DNA from: SKVJ01 sp964578745
GTDB lineage: Bacteria; Chloroflexota; Dehalococcoidia; GIF9; AB-539-J10
Direction of reading: 5' to 3'
Length of the DNA: 41,916 nucleotides
Assembly (NCBI GenBank): GCA_964578745.1
Contig: CAZODZ010000007.1
Coordinates: 1 to 41,916 of the forward strand
Within the stretch, counting starts at the first letter, position 1; each line of letters begins with the position of its first letter. Below the pieces are notes generated by a model. That model was given only the letters and a program-made list of their open reading frames with translations, did no database searches and was not told the DNA's origin. Positions 24,258 to 32,711 of the stretch are shown one piece after another. The position numbers were made by a program, and so were the translations under genes.

Positions 24258-26288
24258 TCACTCAGACCTGCGAGCGTGTTCGGCGATGATCTTCTGGCTG
24301 ATATGCTGTGGCACCTGCTCGTAGTGACTGAACGACATCTCGAATTCGCCACGTCCCTGCAGCATCGAGCGCAGGTCAATGGCGTACCTGAGCAGCTCAG
24401 CATACGGTGCCTGGGCCGTTATCACGTTGTACTCGCCCTCGGGATTCATACCAAGTACACGACCACGCTTGGTGTTGAGATCACCTATCACGTCGCCAGT
24501 CATCGCCTCGGGTACCCTGATGGTCAGGTTCATGATAGGCTCAAGCAGAACCGGCTGACCTGCCTGCAAGCCCTTCTTCAAAGCTTGGACAGCTGCAATC
24601 TTGAAGGCCATGTCGGATGAGTCCACAGGGTGGAAGCTTCCATCGTAGAGGATAATCTTTACATCGACTACGGGGAACCCCGCGAGCACGCCCTCGCGCT
24701 GGCCCTCATACACACCTTTTTCGACCGATGGAATATAGTTCGAAGGAATTGCACCCCCAACAATCCTCTGCTCAAACTCGAAACCGCCACCCCTGTCCAG
24801 CGGCTGAAGTTCAAGCAAGACATGCCCGTACTGTCCATGCCCCCCAGTCTGCTTCTTGTGCTTGTACTCAGCCTTAGTAGGCACAGTAATCGTCTCTTTG
24901 TACGGCACAGACGGCGGGCTGAGGACAACCTTGACGCCAAACTTGCGGCTCATTTTGTCCTTCACCACCTCAAGGTGCGTATCGCCAACACCTGAGAGCA
25001 GCGTTTCACCCGTGTCGGCATCTCTGTGCAGTATAAGAGAGGGATCTTCCTCGATCAGGCGCGGCAGTACCGTGCTCATCTTGTCGAGATCTCCCTTCGT
25101 CTCCGGCTGAACAGCCATCGTGTACGCCGCCTTCGGGAAGTCGATACCGGGCAGCGGCTTTGTCTCCTTCATGCCCAGCGTGTCACCCGTCGCGGTCACT
25201 CCAAGCTTCGCCACAGCACCGATGTCTCCCGCGCTCACTTTTGAAGTCGTGACCTGCTGCTTGCCCAGAGGGAAGAACAACTGTCCAATGCGCTCGTTTT
25301 CGCCCCGGTTCACATTCCAGACCTGCGAGTTGCTCGAAACCACACCCGAGTACACACGGAAATAGCTCACCTTCCCCGTAAACGGATCTGCGGTAGTCTT
25401 GAATACAAGCGCCTGCAGGCCAGCTGAGGCAGACGCCTCTGGCTGACCAGCGGCCTGCTGCCGCTCCGCAGGTGACGGCAAGGCTGAGCAGAACCAATCG
25501 AGCAACGCCGACACACCTATCCCGCGCGTGCCGGCAGAAACGAGCACCGGTATCACAATACCCTGTGCCGTCGCCTGTCTGACAGCGTTGGCAATCTCGT
25601 CGTTAGAGAGCTCACCATCCTCAAGGTACTTGTTCAGCAGATCGTCATTCACCTCAACCACCGCTTCGATCAACTTGTCGCGTTCAGCCTGCGCCTCCGC
25701 AAGCATGTCAGAGGGGATCTTGCTCTCGACGTCGTCAACCCAGGCTTTCATGCTTATCAGGTCGACAAAGCCCTTGAAGTCAGCCGCCGTGCCGATGGGC
25801 AGTTGCGCCGCGACGCAGCGGTGAGAGATCCTCGCACGCAGGTCGCCAAGTATCTTCTGAAAGTCTACATTCTCGCGATCCATCTTGTTGATAACCACGA
25901 GACTTGGAAGCTCCATCTCTCTAGAGAACGCCCAAGTCTGCTCGGTACCAACCTCGACGGAGCTACTGCCGCCAACGACGACAACGACACTGTCAGTCAC
26001 ACGGAGTGCAGCCTTCACCTCACCACTGAAGTCAGAGTATCCAGGCGTATCCAGAACATTGATCTTGTGTCCCTTCCATTCGAGGGGCAGAACCGCAAGA
26101 TTGATGCTGATGTGACGCTCAATCTCGCTCGGATCGTAATCCGAGACACTTGTGCCTTCATCCACGCTGCCAAGACGTTTCGTGGAGCCAGCCTTGAATG
26201 CCATCATCTCGGCGAGCGACGTCTTCCCCGAGCCAAAATGGCCTATCAGTGCTACATTTCGAACGTACTCCGGTGCGTAAGAATCCAC
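24258..26288 (-). CDS. EF-G2-like translational GTPase
   Basis: The product is about 676 residues with the EF-G domain order: GTPase (NKMD near residue 136), domain II, and domains III-V (VPYKETITVPTKAEYKHKKQTGGHGQYGHV; SFHPVDSSDMAFKIAA; GRVLGMNPEG). The G1 loop is GHFGSGKTS, where canonical EF-G has AHIDAGKTT. The switch II motif is DTPGYSDF, with Tyr replacing the catalytic His of DTPGHVDF. These changes mark the EF-G2 subfamily, whose members bind GTP but are poor ribosomal GTPases where studied. I prefer GTG 26288, because GAAGGAG ends 7 nt upstream; ATG 26294 almost touches the ribosome site. It diverges from gatC. Confidence 0.9.
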   Translation of the reverse strand: MDSYAPEYVRNVALIGHFGSGKTSLAEMMAFKAGSTKRLGSVDEGTSVSDYDPSEIERHISINLAVLPLEWKGHKINVLDTPGYSDFSGEVKAALRVTDSVVVVVGGSSSVEVGTEQTWAFSREMELPSLVVINKMDRENVDFQKILGDLRARISHRCVAAQLPIGTAADFKGFVDLISMKAWVDDVESKIPSDMLAEAQAERDKLIEAVVEVNDDLLNKYLEDGELSNDEIANAVRQATAQGIVIPVLVSAGTRGIGVSALLDWFCSALPSPAERQQAAGQPEASASAGLQALVFKTTADPFTGKVSYFRVYSGVVSSNSQVWNVNRGENERIGQLFFPLGKQQVTTSKVSAGDIGAVAKLGVTATGDTLGMKETKPLPGIDFPKAAYTMAVQPETKGDLDKMSTVLPRLIEEDPSLILHRDADTGETLLSGVGDTHLEVVKDKMSRKFGVKVVLSPPSVPYKETITVPTKAEYKHKKQTGGHGQYGHVLLELQPLDRGGGFEFEQRIVGGAIPSNYIPSVEKGVYEGQREGVLAGFPVVDVKIILYDGSFHPVDSSDMAFKIAAVQALKKGLQAGQPVLLEPIMNLTIRVPEAMTGDVIGDLNTKRGRVLGMNPEGEYNVITAQAPYAELLRYAIDLRSMLQGRGEFEMSFSHYEQVPQHISQKIIAEHARRSE

Positions 26289-26340
26289 TGTCATACTCCT
26301 TCTACGTGCAGACTGGTCATCGGGGACAGGATGGTCCTTG

Positions 26341-26370
26341 ATTATACGTGCAGAGGAGGTATCCTCGCAA
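26341..26370 (-). promoter_or_regulatory. promoter of the EF-G2-like gene
   Basis: On the minus strand TTGCGA (26370-26365), an 18-nt spacer and TATAAT (26346-26341). The -35 hexamer is only 3 bp from the -35 of the divergent gatC promoter. Confidence 0.6.
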
Positions 26371-26373
26371 GGA

Positions 26374-26402
26374 TTGTCTGCTGCATGGCACGATGCTATA
26401 CT
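26374..26402 (+). promoter_or_regulatory. promoter of gatC-gatA
   Basis: TTGTCT (26374-26379), a 17-nt spacer and TATACT (26397-26402). The ATG at 26421 follows 18 nt after the -10 box with no Shine-Dalgarno. The promoter is back-to-back with that of the EF-G2-like gene. Confidence 0.6.
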
Positions 26403-26420
26403 AGCTATGCATTTCTGTCC

Positions 26421-26711
26421 ATGTCATTGTCAATTGACGAGGTACGCCATATCGCCTGGCTGGCGCGGCTCGCAGTCACCGATGAAGAGATCGAGAGGTT
26501 TCGCGCCGAACTCTCTGTGATCCTCGACCATTTCTCCGTCTTACAAACGCTCAACACGGATGAGGTTCCGGCCGCCAGGCACGCAAGCCAGCTCAAGAAT
26601 GTTCTGCGGGACGACTGTGTCCACCCTTCCCTTGCGCCGGACCTTGTGCTATCCAACGCGCCGAAGCGGCAGAACGACTTGTTCCAGGTGCCTCCAATAC
26701 TCGAGCAATGA
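26421..26711 (+). CDS. gatC: Asp/Glu-tRNA(Asn/Gln) amidotransferase subunit C
   Basis: GatC is the small stabilising subunit of the GatCAB amidotransferase, which converts misacylated Glu-tRNA-Gln (or Asp-tRNA-Asn) to the amide. The 96-residue protein has the family pattern SIDEVRHIAWLARLAVTDEEI, then FRAELSVILDHFSVLQTLNTDEV and, near the C-terminus, PKRQNDLFQVPPILE. I start it at ATG 26421 (MSLSIDEV). The long open frame upstream runs through the divergent promoter region and the EF-G2-like gene and is not coding. GatA follows 33 bp downstream; GatB lies 12.5 kb away at 40731. Confidence 0.93.
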   Translation: MSLSIDEVRHIAWLARLAVTDEEIERFRAELSVILDHFSVLQTLNTDEVPAARHASQLKNVLRDDCVHPSLAPDLVLSNAPKRQNDLFQVPPILEQ

Positions 26712-26744
26712 GTTCGACACACAGGCACACGACAGGGCAGCGCG

Positions 26745-28202
26745 ATGAATGACTGCCACAAGCTGACGATCCACGAAGCCGCGGAGCTGCTACGCTCGCG
26801 TCAACTTTCTGCACGTGAGCTTACCGAAGACTGTCTCAGGCGCATCGAGGAGACCGAACCCCGAATCGGTGCGCTGCTCAGTGTTTGCGGTGATCTCGCG
26901 CGCTCGCAAGCAGCCAAGGCCGATGAAAGGCTGGCGCGCGGGGACGTCTGCTCGCTCACCGGCATCCCCTACATAGCAAAGGACGTACTGTGCACCGAGG
27001 GCGTGGAGACAACGTGCGGCTCGCGCATATTGCAGGGGTTTATTCCACCCTACGATGCAACGGTGATCTCACGACTCAAGAAGGCCGGAGCAGTGTTGCT
27101 CGCCAAATCCAACATGGATGAGTTCGCCATGGGCTCATCCACGGAGCATTCAGCCTATCACCCGACCCGTAACCCGTGGGACCTCAACAGGGTACCCGGC
27201 GGCAGCAGCGGCGGCTCTGCGGCCTGTGTGGCTGCGCATCAGGCGCTGTTCGCACTGGGTTCTGACACCGGGGGAAGTATCAGACAACCAGCAGGATTCT
27301 GTGGTGTCGTCGGCCTCAAACCCACATACGGACGAGTGAGCCGCTATGGGCTCGTCGCCTTCGCCAGTTCGCTCGATCAGGTAGGACCACTTACGAAGAA
27401 CGTCGCAGACTGCGCAGTGGTACTCAGTGCGATATCAGGCCAATGCGCGCACGATTCCACATCGTCTCCTACGCCTGTCCCTGACTACATGGCGGCGCTT
27501 ACGGGTGATATTCGTGGGCTCAGAATCGGCGTACCACGGGAGTACTTCATCGAGGGCATGCAGGACGAGGTGCGCCAAGCAATCGAAGCAGCCATCGATG
27601 TTCTCGAACGTCTGGGAGCAACGATCGTGAGGGACATTCCACTCCCGTCAACGGCGTACGCCCTTGCGGCATACTACATCATCGCCCCCTCGGAGGCATC
27701 GGCAAACCTTGCACGCTACGACGGGGTGAAGTATGGCCTCTCCGTAGAGGCCCCCAACGCGGAGCAGTCCATCGCCGTCACACGCAAGGCAGGGTTCGGT
27801 GACGAGGTCAAGAGACGCATCATGCTCGGCACGTACGCCCTCTCCGCGGGCTACTACGACGCATACTACCTGAAGGCCCAGAAGGTGCGCCATCTTATCC
27901 GCGAGGAATTCCGATGCGCGTTCGAGCGTTGCGATATCCTCGTCACACCCACATCACCGTCGGTCGCGTTTCCGCTTGGGGCGAAGCTGGACGACCCGAT
28001 GCAGATGTACCTCAGCGACGTGTTCACCATCCCCGTGAATATCGCCGGCATCCCTGCGATGTCTGTGCCTGCCGGTTACGTGGAGGGCCTCCCCGTTGGT
28101 CTCCAGCTCATGGGTAACTGGTTTGATGAGGAAACGCTGCTACGGGTCGCGCACGCATACGAGCAGGCAACCAACTGGCGGTCCACCCAGCCCGCGCTCT
28201 AG
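26745..28202 (+). CDS. gatA: Asp/Glu-tRNA(Asn/Gln) amidotransferase subunit A
   Basis: The amidase subunit releases ammonia from glutamine for tRNA-dependent amidation. The 485-residue protein has the amidase signature with the Ser-cisSer-Lys triad. The Lys is in IPYIAKDVLCTEG. The serines are in VPGGSSGGSAACVAA and GSDTGGSIRQPAGFCGVVGLKP. The C-terminal IPAMSVPAGYVEGLPVGLQLMG is also typical. The start is ATG 26745, 33 bp after gatC. Its TAG stop lies in a CTAG shared with a possible small minus-strand ORF. A 442-bp stretch without a recognised gene follows. Confidence 0.96.
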   Translation: MNDCHKLTIHEAAELLRSRQLSARELTEDCLRRIEETEPRIGALLSVCGDLARSQAAKADERLARGDVCSLTGIPYIAKDVLCTEGVETTCGSRILQGFIPPYDATVISRLKKAGAVLLAKSNMDEFAMGSSTEHSAYHPTRNPWDLNRVPGGSSGGSAACVAAHQALFALGSDTGGSIRQPAGFCGVVGLKPTYGRVSRYGLVAFASSLDQVGPLTKNVADCAVVLSAISGQCAHDSTSSPTPVPDYMAALTGDIRGLRIGVPREYFIEGMQDEVRQAIEAAIDVLERLGATIVRDIPLPSTAYALAAYYIIAPSEASANLARYDGVKYGLSVEAPNAEQSIAVTRKAGFGDEVKRRIMLGTYALSAGYYDAYYLKAQKVRHLIREEFRCAFERCDILVTPTSPSVAFPLGAKLDDPMQMYLSDVFTIPVNIAGIPAMSVPAGYVEGLPVGLQLMGNWFDEETLLRVAHAYEQATNWRSTQPAL

Positions 28203-28360
28203 GATCGAAGGCCTCCCCTTAGCATCTCAGGCTCTACACCGCAACATTGCCCGTGTAAGTTCCCTGCCGCAACCGTTCGTTCTTTCCGTAGCGGCACGGC
28301 AAGCATGACTGCCCCTTGCAGACGCATGTCACCTGAGCTCAGGCAATCCATTCTCACCAT
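28199..28360 (-). CDS. possible small protein, 53 aa
   Basis: The 28203-28644 stretch has no recognised gene. On the minus strand an ORF starting at ATG 28360 has an unusually good ribosome site (TAGGAGGTG, 7 nt before the ATG) and ends in a CTAG shared with gatA. The 53-residue product (MVRMDCLSSGDMRLQG...) has one short hydrophobic patch and two adjacent Cys. I recognise no family and see no clear promoter. The rest of the gap holds small inverted repeats (GCCGC/GCGGC near 28270-28295; CGACT/AGTCG at 28508-28521) of unknown meaning. The good ribosome site could be chance. Confidence 0.25.
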   Translation of the reverse strand: MVRMDCLSSGDMRLQGAVMLAVPLRKERTVAAGNLHGQCCGVEPEMLRGGLRS

Positions 28361-28644
28361 GCCTTCACCTCCTACGCACTGAGCATGGTGGGTGTAATAA
28401 GCATGGCAAGAGTGACGCATACTCCTCAGCCTTAAGAGCCGCTGCCGCTCCACAGTCGCGGTGTGAAAAACTATAAACATAAACACGTGAACTCTTTCCA
28501 CGAGTCACGACTGGACAGTCGGGGGTGCCACCAAGAGTACAGAATCTGACACACATCATCTTTTATGAGCGCCACCCTGCAGCACCAACACGGCGTTTTC
28601 GTTATTATGATATGAGACAGTGCCAGCGAGAGGAGGCTTCACGA

Positions 28645-29184
28645 ATGGATGTCGAGCGAACGGTTGCCAATGTACGTATGAAAGCAAGTGAGAATGACTT
28701 CTACAGCGGCTGCGCGCAGGCAGTCCTCGGCGCACTGCAAGACGAGCTGGGACTTGGAAACGCAGCCTCGTTCCGCTCAGCAACTATCCTTTCAGGTGGC
28801 GTCGCACGAAGGGGTGAGACCTGCGGCGCGCTCATTGGGGCGCTGATGGGTCTTGCTCTCGCCTGTGGCAGAGATACCATGGAGGATACCCCATCGTACA
28901 GTCGCGCGGTAGACGCGGCACAAGCGGTCGTTGACAGTTTCAAGGCACAACTGCAGCAGACGTTCGGTTTCAAGGAGCCGCTCTCCTCGACACTCTGTCG
29001 TGACATCCAGGCGCGCGTCTTCGGCAGGTCGTACTACCTAGCAGATCCCGACGAGCGGCAACAATTCCTGGACAATGGCGGCCACGACAGCACAAAATGC
29101 CCCCTGGTATGTGCAGTGGCTGCGGAAGTCGCAGTGAGAAACATACTGGCTCTTACGCCTCCCACACGGGGAGCAGATTCATAG
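28645..29184 (+). CDS. C_GCAxxG_C_C family protein
   Basis: The 179-residue protein matches the Cys-rich C_GCAxxG_C_C family. It has FYSGCAQAVLGAL near residue 22, a Gly/Cys segment GGVARRGETCGALIGALMGLALACG, a further Cys (STLCRDIQARVFG) and C-terminal KCPLVCAVAAEVAV. The family is common in anaerobes, often near redox enzymes, and may bind a metal or cluster, but its function is not established. The start is ATG 28645 with AGAGGAGG (28629-28636) upstream; the open frame from 28525 is longer but lacks a ribosome site. A TATGAT at 28607-28612 could be a -10 box. The 3' end overlaps convergent trpS by 32 nt. Confidence 0.85.
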   Translation: MDVERTVANVRMKASENDFYSGCAQAVLGALQDELGLGNAASFRSATILSGGVARRGETCGALIGALMGLALACGRDTMEDTPSYSRAVDAAQAVVDSFKAQLQQTFGFKEPLSSTLCRDIQARVFGRSYYLADPDERQQFLDNGGHDSTKCPLVCAVAAEVAVRNILALTPPTRGADS

Positions 29185-30142
29185 CCCGCTTTACTTCGCT
29201 GAGCGTCTCACGTGCAACTCGGCGGGCGCGATCAGCGCCATCTATCACAACTTCTTTGACGTAATCGGGATGCGCTTCAAGTTCCCTCCTGCGCTCACGA
29301 AACGGACCAAAGAACTCGATGACGCTGTCGGCAAGCATCCTCTTGCACTGCACACAGCCTATCTCCGCATGCTTGCACTGATACTCGATCTCCGCCAGCT
29401 TGTCTGGAGTAAACATACGGTGGAGTGTATAGATGTTGCAGACCTCCGGGTGTCCAGGGTCGCTCCTTCGTACTCGCGCGGGGTCGGTGAACGCACCGCC
29501 TATCTTCTGGCGTATCTCCTCGGGCGAGGCGGCGATCTCGAGATAGTTCTGAGCACTCTTGCTCATCTTGTCGGTGCCGTCGAGACCGACAATCATGGGG
29601 AACTCAGTCAGTTTCGCCTGTGGTTCTGGGAAGACTCTTCCGAAGATTGAGTTGAAGCGACGCACTATCTCGCGGGCCAATTCAAGGTGCGGCAACTGGT
29701 CTTCGCCAACCGGCACTACTTCACCTTTATAAAGCACGATATCTGACGTCATCAGCACCGGATAGCCAACCAGGCCATAGTTGACATTCTGGGGATGCAT
29801 CCGAACCTTCTCCTTGAAGGTCGGTACCCGCAGCAGCCAGCTGAGAGGCGTTACCATGCTAAGAAGTGTATGCAGTTCCATAACCTCGGGTACGTGTGAT
29901 TGAACGAAGACCACGCTCTTCTGCGGATCGATTCCTGCCGCAAGCCAGTCGAGTACCATGTTGTTTATGTCTTCTTGCAGCGTGACGGTGTTCTCCAGTG
30001 TCGTCAGGGCGTGGATGTCGACGACGCAGTAGAAGCAGTCGTACTCCTCCTGCAGTGCGATGCAGTTCCTGATGGTGCCAAAGTAATTACCGATGTGCTG
30101 GCGACCGGTGGGCCGGAAGCCGGAGAACACGCGTTTAGCCAT
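29153..30142 (-). CDS. trpS: tryptophanyl-tRNA synthetase
   Basis: Class Ic synthetase of 329 residues that charges tRNA-Trp. The HIGH motif is HIGN in FSGFRPTGRQHIGNYFGTI, and KMSKS is exact in LDGTDKMSKSAQNYLEI. The helical C-terminal domain contains EIGCVQCKRMLAD. A GGAGGAAGG ribosome site lies about 11-13 nt before the ATG at 30142. The tRNA-Glu gene is only 37 bp upstream on the same strand, and pyrG precedes that, so the three may share a transcript. No T-box leader is visible. The end overlaps the convergent C_GCAxxG_C_C gene. Confidence 0.96.
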   Translation of the reverse strand: MAKRVFSGFRPTGRQHIGNYFGTIRNCIALQEEYDCFYCVVDIHALTTLENTVTLQEDINNMVLDWLAAGIDPQKSVVFVQSHVPEVMELHTLLSMVTPLSWLLRVPTFKEKVRMHPQNVNYGLVGYPVLMTSDIVLYKGEVVPVGEDQLPHLELAREIVRRFNSIFGRVFPEPQAKLTEFPMIVGLDGTDKMSKSAQNYLEIAASPEEIRQKIGGAFTDPARVRRSDPGHPEVCNIYTLHRMFTPDKLAEIEYQCKHAEIGCVQCKRMLADSVIEFFGPFRERRRELEAHPDYVKEVVIDGADRARRVARETLSEVKRAMNLLPVWEA

Positions 30143-30178
30143 CAGGGTTGCGACCTTCCTCCAGATAGATAGGGAAAA

Positions 30179-30255
30179 TGGTAGCGCATACCGGATTCGA
30201 ACCGGTGATCTCCGCCTTGAGAGGGCGGTGTCCTAGACCGCTAGACGAATGCGCC
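30179..30255 (-). tRNA. tRNA-Glu (anticodon CTC), CCA encoded
   Basis: Read on the minus strand from 30255. The acceptor arm GGCGCAT pairs with ATGCGCT (one terminal G-T pair). The anticodon stem CCGCC/GGCGG closes the loop CTCTCAA, giving anticodon CTC (codon GAG, Glu). The T arm is ACCGG-TTCGAAT-CCGGT. The discriminator A is followed by an encoded CCA (30181-30179). It lies between pyrG and trpS. Confidence 0.92.
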
Positions 30256-30303
30256 ACCGCACATAGACTGGAGAAACAGTGTAGTGTGTGAAGGAATGCA
30301 GAG

Positions 30304-31935
30304 TCAAGCCAGCGGAAGGTGACGCTGTCCTCCGGGTGGCACTGCCTCAACAGCGGCCCCCACGAAAGCAGCAAACAGAGGATGCGGCCTGTCGGGTCGC
30401 GACTTGAACTCAGGATGGAACTGACAGCCCACCATCCACGGATGGCCGGAGACCTCCGCAATCTCAACAAGCCGGTTATCCTCTGAGACTCCGCTGAACA
30501 CGAGCCCACATGCAGCAAGGCGTTCCCGATAAACGTTATTGAACTCGAACCGGTGCCGGTGCCGTTCGCGAATCAGGTCTACACCATACGCGTCTGACGC
30601 CTTCGTACCCGGCATGAGTCGACACGTGTAGCTCCCCAGCCGCATGGTCCCACCCATACGCTCAAGGTCTCTCTGCTCCGGCATGAGGTCGATAACAGGA
30701 TACTCCACGCCTGGATCGAATTCCGTTGAGTTAGCCGAAGTGGTACAGAACGCAGTGCGGGCGAACTCGATAACCATCACCTGCATCCCGAGACACAAAC
30801 CGAGGTACGGAATGTTGTTCTCTCTTGCATAGCGCACCGCAACCACCATACCCTCGATCCCACGGATACCAAATCCCCCTGGTACGACTATGCCCTGCGC
30901 CCGCGCAAGCGCGGTGGAGACGTTCTCCTCAGTCAGTTGTTCAGACTGCACCCAGAAGAGATCGAGTTTCCGTCCGTGGTACAGCGCCGCGTGCTTGATA
31001 GCCTCGCGGACGGAGAGATAAGTATCCTCCAGTTCAACGTACTTGCCGACGAGGGCGATTGAAACCACCTCTTCCGACCCGTGAATCCGACGCACGATGT
31101 CTTCCCACGCAGCAAGATCAGCGTCGACGTCGGCGAAACCGAGCATCTTAGCAACCTTGCGACCCATGCCTGCCCCTTCCAAGATGAGTGGCACTTCGTA
31201 GATGCTGTCGGCTGTCTCGAGAGGTATCACCGCATCGGAAGCCACATCACAAAACAGGGCTATCTTTTCCGCCAAGTCAGGCTGCATTGGATAGTCGCTC
31301 CGACATACTATTATGTCCGGCTGTATGCCCATGCTGCGGAGTTCACGGACGCTATGTTGTGTCGGCTTGGTCTTCAGTTCGTTAGTCGACGCGAGGTGCG
31401 GCAGGTACGTCACGTGGATATAGAGGACATTGTTCCGGCCCACTTCCTTGCGCATCTGCCGGATCGCTTCAATGAAAGGCTGTCCTTCGATATCGCCGAC
31501 GGTGCCGCCAATCTCGGTTATGAGTACATCGGCCTGCATCTTCCCGGCACAGTCGAGGATAGTACGCTTTATCTCGTCGGTAACATGCGGAATCACCTGA
31601 ATAGTCCCACCCAGGAAACGCCCCTGTCGCTCCTTCTCAATGACAGAGCTGTAGATACGCCCAGAGGTGGCATTGGCAACGACGGAAAGGTCGACCCCGA
31701 TAAAACGTTCGTAATGACCAAGGTCAAGGTCGGTCTCCGCGCCATCCTCAGTCACGAAAACCTCGCCATGCTGATACGGAGACATGGTCCCAGGGTCGAC
31801 ATTGAGATATGGATCAAGCTTCTGTACAGCAACGTCGATACCGCGAGCCTTCAAGAGTGTACCGATGGATGCGACAGTGATTCCCTTGCCGACCGAACTG
31901 ACAACGCCACCGGTAACGAAGATATGCTTTGCCAT
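30304..31935 (-). CDS. pyrG: CTP synthase
   Basis: Makes CTP from UTP with glutamine or ammonia. The 543-residue enzyme has the synthetase domain (FVTGGVVSSVGKGITVASIG, KLDPYLNVDPGTMSPYQHGEVFV, EIGGTVGDIE). It also has the class I glutaminase domain with catalytic Cys in YLGLCLGMQ and the His-Glu pair in GCQFHPEFKSRP. The start is ATG 31935 (MAKHIFVTGG); an upstream frame to 32007 overlaps the promoter. A consensus promoter lies at 31978-32007, giving a leader of about 36 nt. The ferredoxin gene at 32186 diverges from it. Confidence 0.97.
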   Translation of the reverse strand: MAKHIFVTGGVVSSVGKGITVASIGTLLKARGIDVAVQKLDPYLNVDPGTMSPYQHGEVFVTEDGAETDLDLGHYERFIGVDLSVVANATSGRIYSSVIEKERQGRFLGGTIQVIPHVTDEIKRTILDCAGKMQADVLITEIGGTVGDIEGQPFIEAIRQMRKEVGRNNVLYIHVTYLPHLASTNELKTKPTQHSVRELRSMGIQPDIIVCRSDYPMQPDLAEKIALFCDVASDAVIPLETADSIYEVPLILEGAGMGRKVAKMLGFADVDADLAAWEDIVRRIHGSEEVVSIALVGKYVELEDTYLSVREAIKHAALYHGRKLDLFWVQSEQLTEENVSTALARAQGIVVPGGFGIRGIEGMVVAVRYARENNIPYLGLCLGMQVMVIEFARTAFCTTSANSTEFDPGVEYPVIDLMPEQRDLERMGGTMRLGSYTCRLMPGTKASDAYGVDLIRERHRHRFEFNNVYRERLAACGLVFSGVSEDNRLVEIAEVSGHPWMVGCQFHPEFKSRPDRPHPLFAAFVGAAVEAVPPGGQRHLPLA

Positions 31936-31977
31936 TACGTGCGATTGCGTGCGGCGGGGAAAGGATTGCTTCACGGC

Positions 31978-32007
31978 ATTATAGGTATGGCATTTCCACA
32001 GTGTCAA
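31978..32007 (-). promoter_or_regulatory. consensus sigma70-type promoter of pyrG
   Basis: On the minus strand TTGACA (32007-32002), an 18-nt spacer and TATAAT (31983-31978). Both hexamers are perfect. The predicted start lies about 36 nt before the pyrG ATG. It may also drive the tRNA-Glu and trpS. Confidence 0.8.
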
Positions 32008-32185
32008 TCAACGGATGGCGTGATTCATCCGTCCGGCAGCCTGAGTGTACGGAAATCACGGGCTCATTAATTGCCGGTCAAACAACTTAGCATTTCCTTG
32101 ACTCAATGTTGATAACATGGTAGCGTATGAGCGGCTAATGGTTGCCGTTTGCCGTATAGAGTCGCTGCTGAACTGGAATGATCAG

Positions 32186-32677
32186 ATGAGAAGGGTAGTT
32201 GTGAGAGAGGAATTCTGTATCGGTTGTGGACTGTGTCGCCTCCAATGCGAAGTGTACCATGCAGGACGTGAGGACATCGTCAAGGCATTTAAGAAGAATA
32301 GGACCGCTCCAACGGGAGGCATACGTATAGAGCAGTCCGGCATGCATTGTCTCTCCGTTCGGTGTCAGCATTGTGAGGATGCGCCATGTGTGGAAGCATG
32401 TCTCACCGGTGCCCTTCATCGGGACGAGGAGAGCAGACTCGTCCTGATAGACGACAACAAGTGTATTGGCTGCGGGACATGCATGCTCGTCTGTCCCACC
32501 GGTGCCATCTCCCGTGACGGAGAGACCAGCAAAGCCGTCAAGTGCGATAGTTGTATCGACCGTGATGTGCCAAGGTGCGTCAGCGTCTGCCCAAACGCGG
32601 CCCTCGTCGTCACCGACTCGGTTTTCTCATCGCCGCAACCAGCGGCAACCGCTTACCGTCAGCCAATTCTGATATGA
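32186..32677 (+). CDS. four-cluster [4Fe-4S] ferredoxin-like electron carrier (CooF/HycB type)
   Basis: The 163-residue product has sixteen cysteines in four groups: FCIGCGLCRLQCE, CLSVRCQHCEDAPCVEAC, KCIGCGTCMLVCP and KCDSCIDRDVPRCVSVCP. This is the pattern of HycB/CooF/DmsB-like subunits with four [4Fe-4S] clusters, which pass electrons to a catalytic partner. There is no Tat signal, so it is cytoplasmic. I use ATG 32186 (MRRVVVREEFC), which has TGGAA about 8 nt upstream; the frame is open to 32117. The gene is 34 bp before the intact FMN-type glutamate synthase gene, a natural electron acceptor. TTGACT at 32098 is a possible -35, with a poor -10. Confidence 0.88.
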   Translation: MRRVVVREEFCIGCGLCRLQCEVYHAGREDIVKAFKKNRTAPTGGIRIEQSGMHCLSVRCQHCEDAPCVEACLTGALHRDEESRLVLIDDNKCIGCGTCMLVCPTGAISRDGETSKAVKCDSCIDRDVPRCVSVCPNAALVVTDSVFSSPQPAATAYRQPILI

Positions 32678-32711
32678 TTTGCCGCAGAGTCCAGCAAAGG
32701 AGGTTTTCGCG

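Noticed and set aside
25803..26420. Long open frame upstream of gatC
   Set aside because: It runs antisense to the EF-G2-like gene and through both promoters; GatC homology begins at 26421.
31081..32070. 329-residue open frame on the + strand
   Set aside because: It is antisense to pyrG and its promoter; pyrG is unmistakable.
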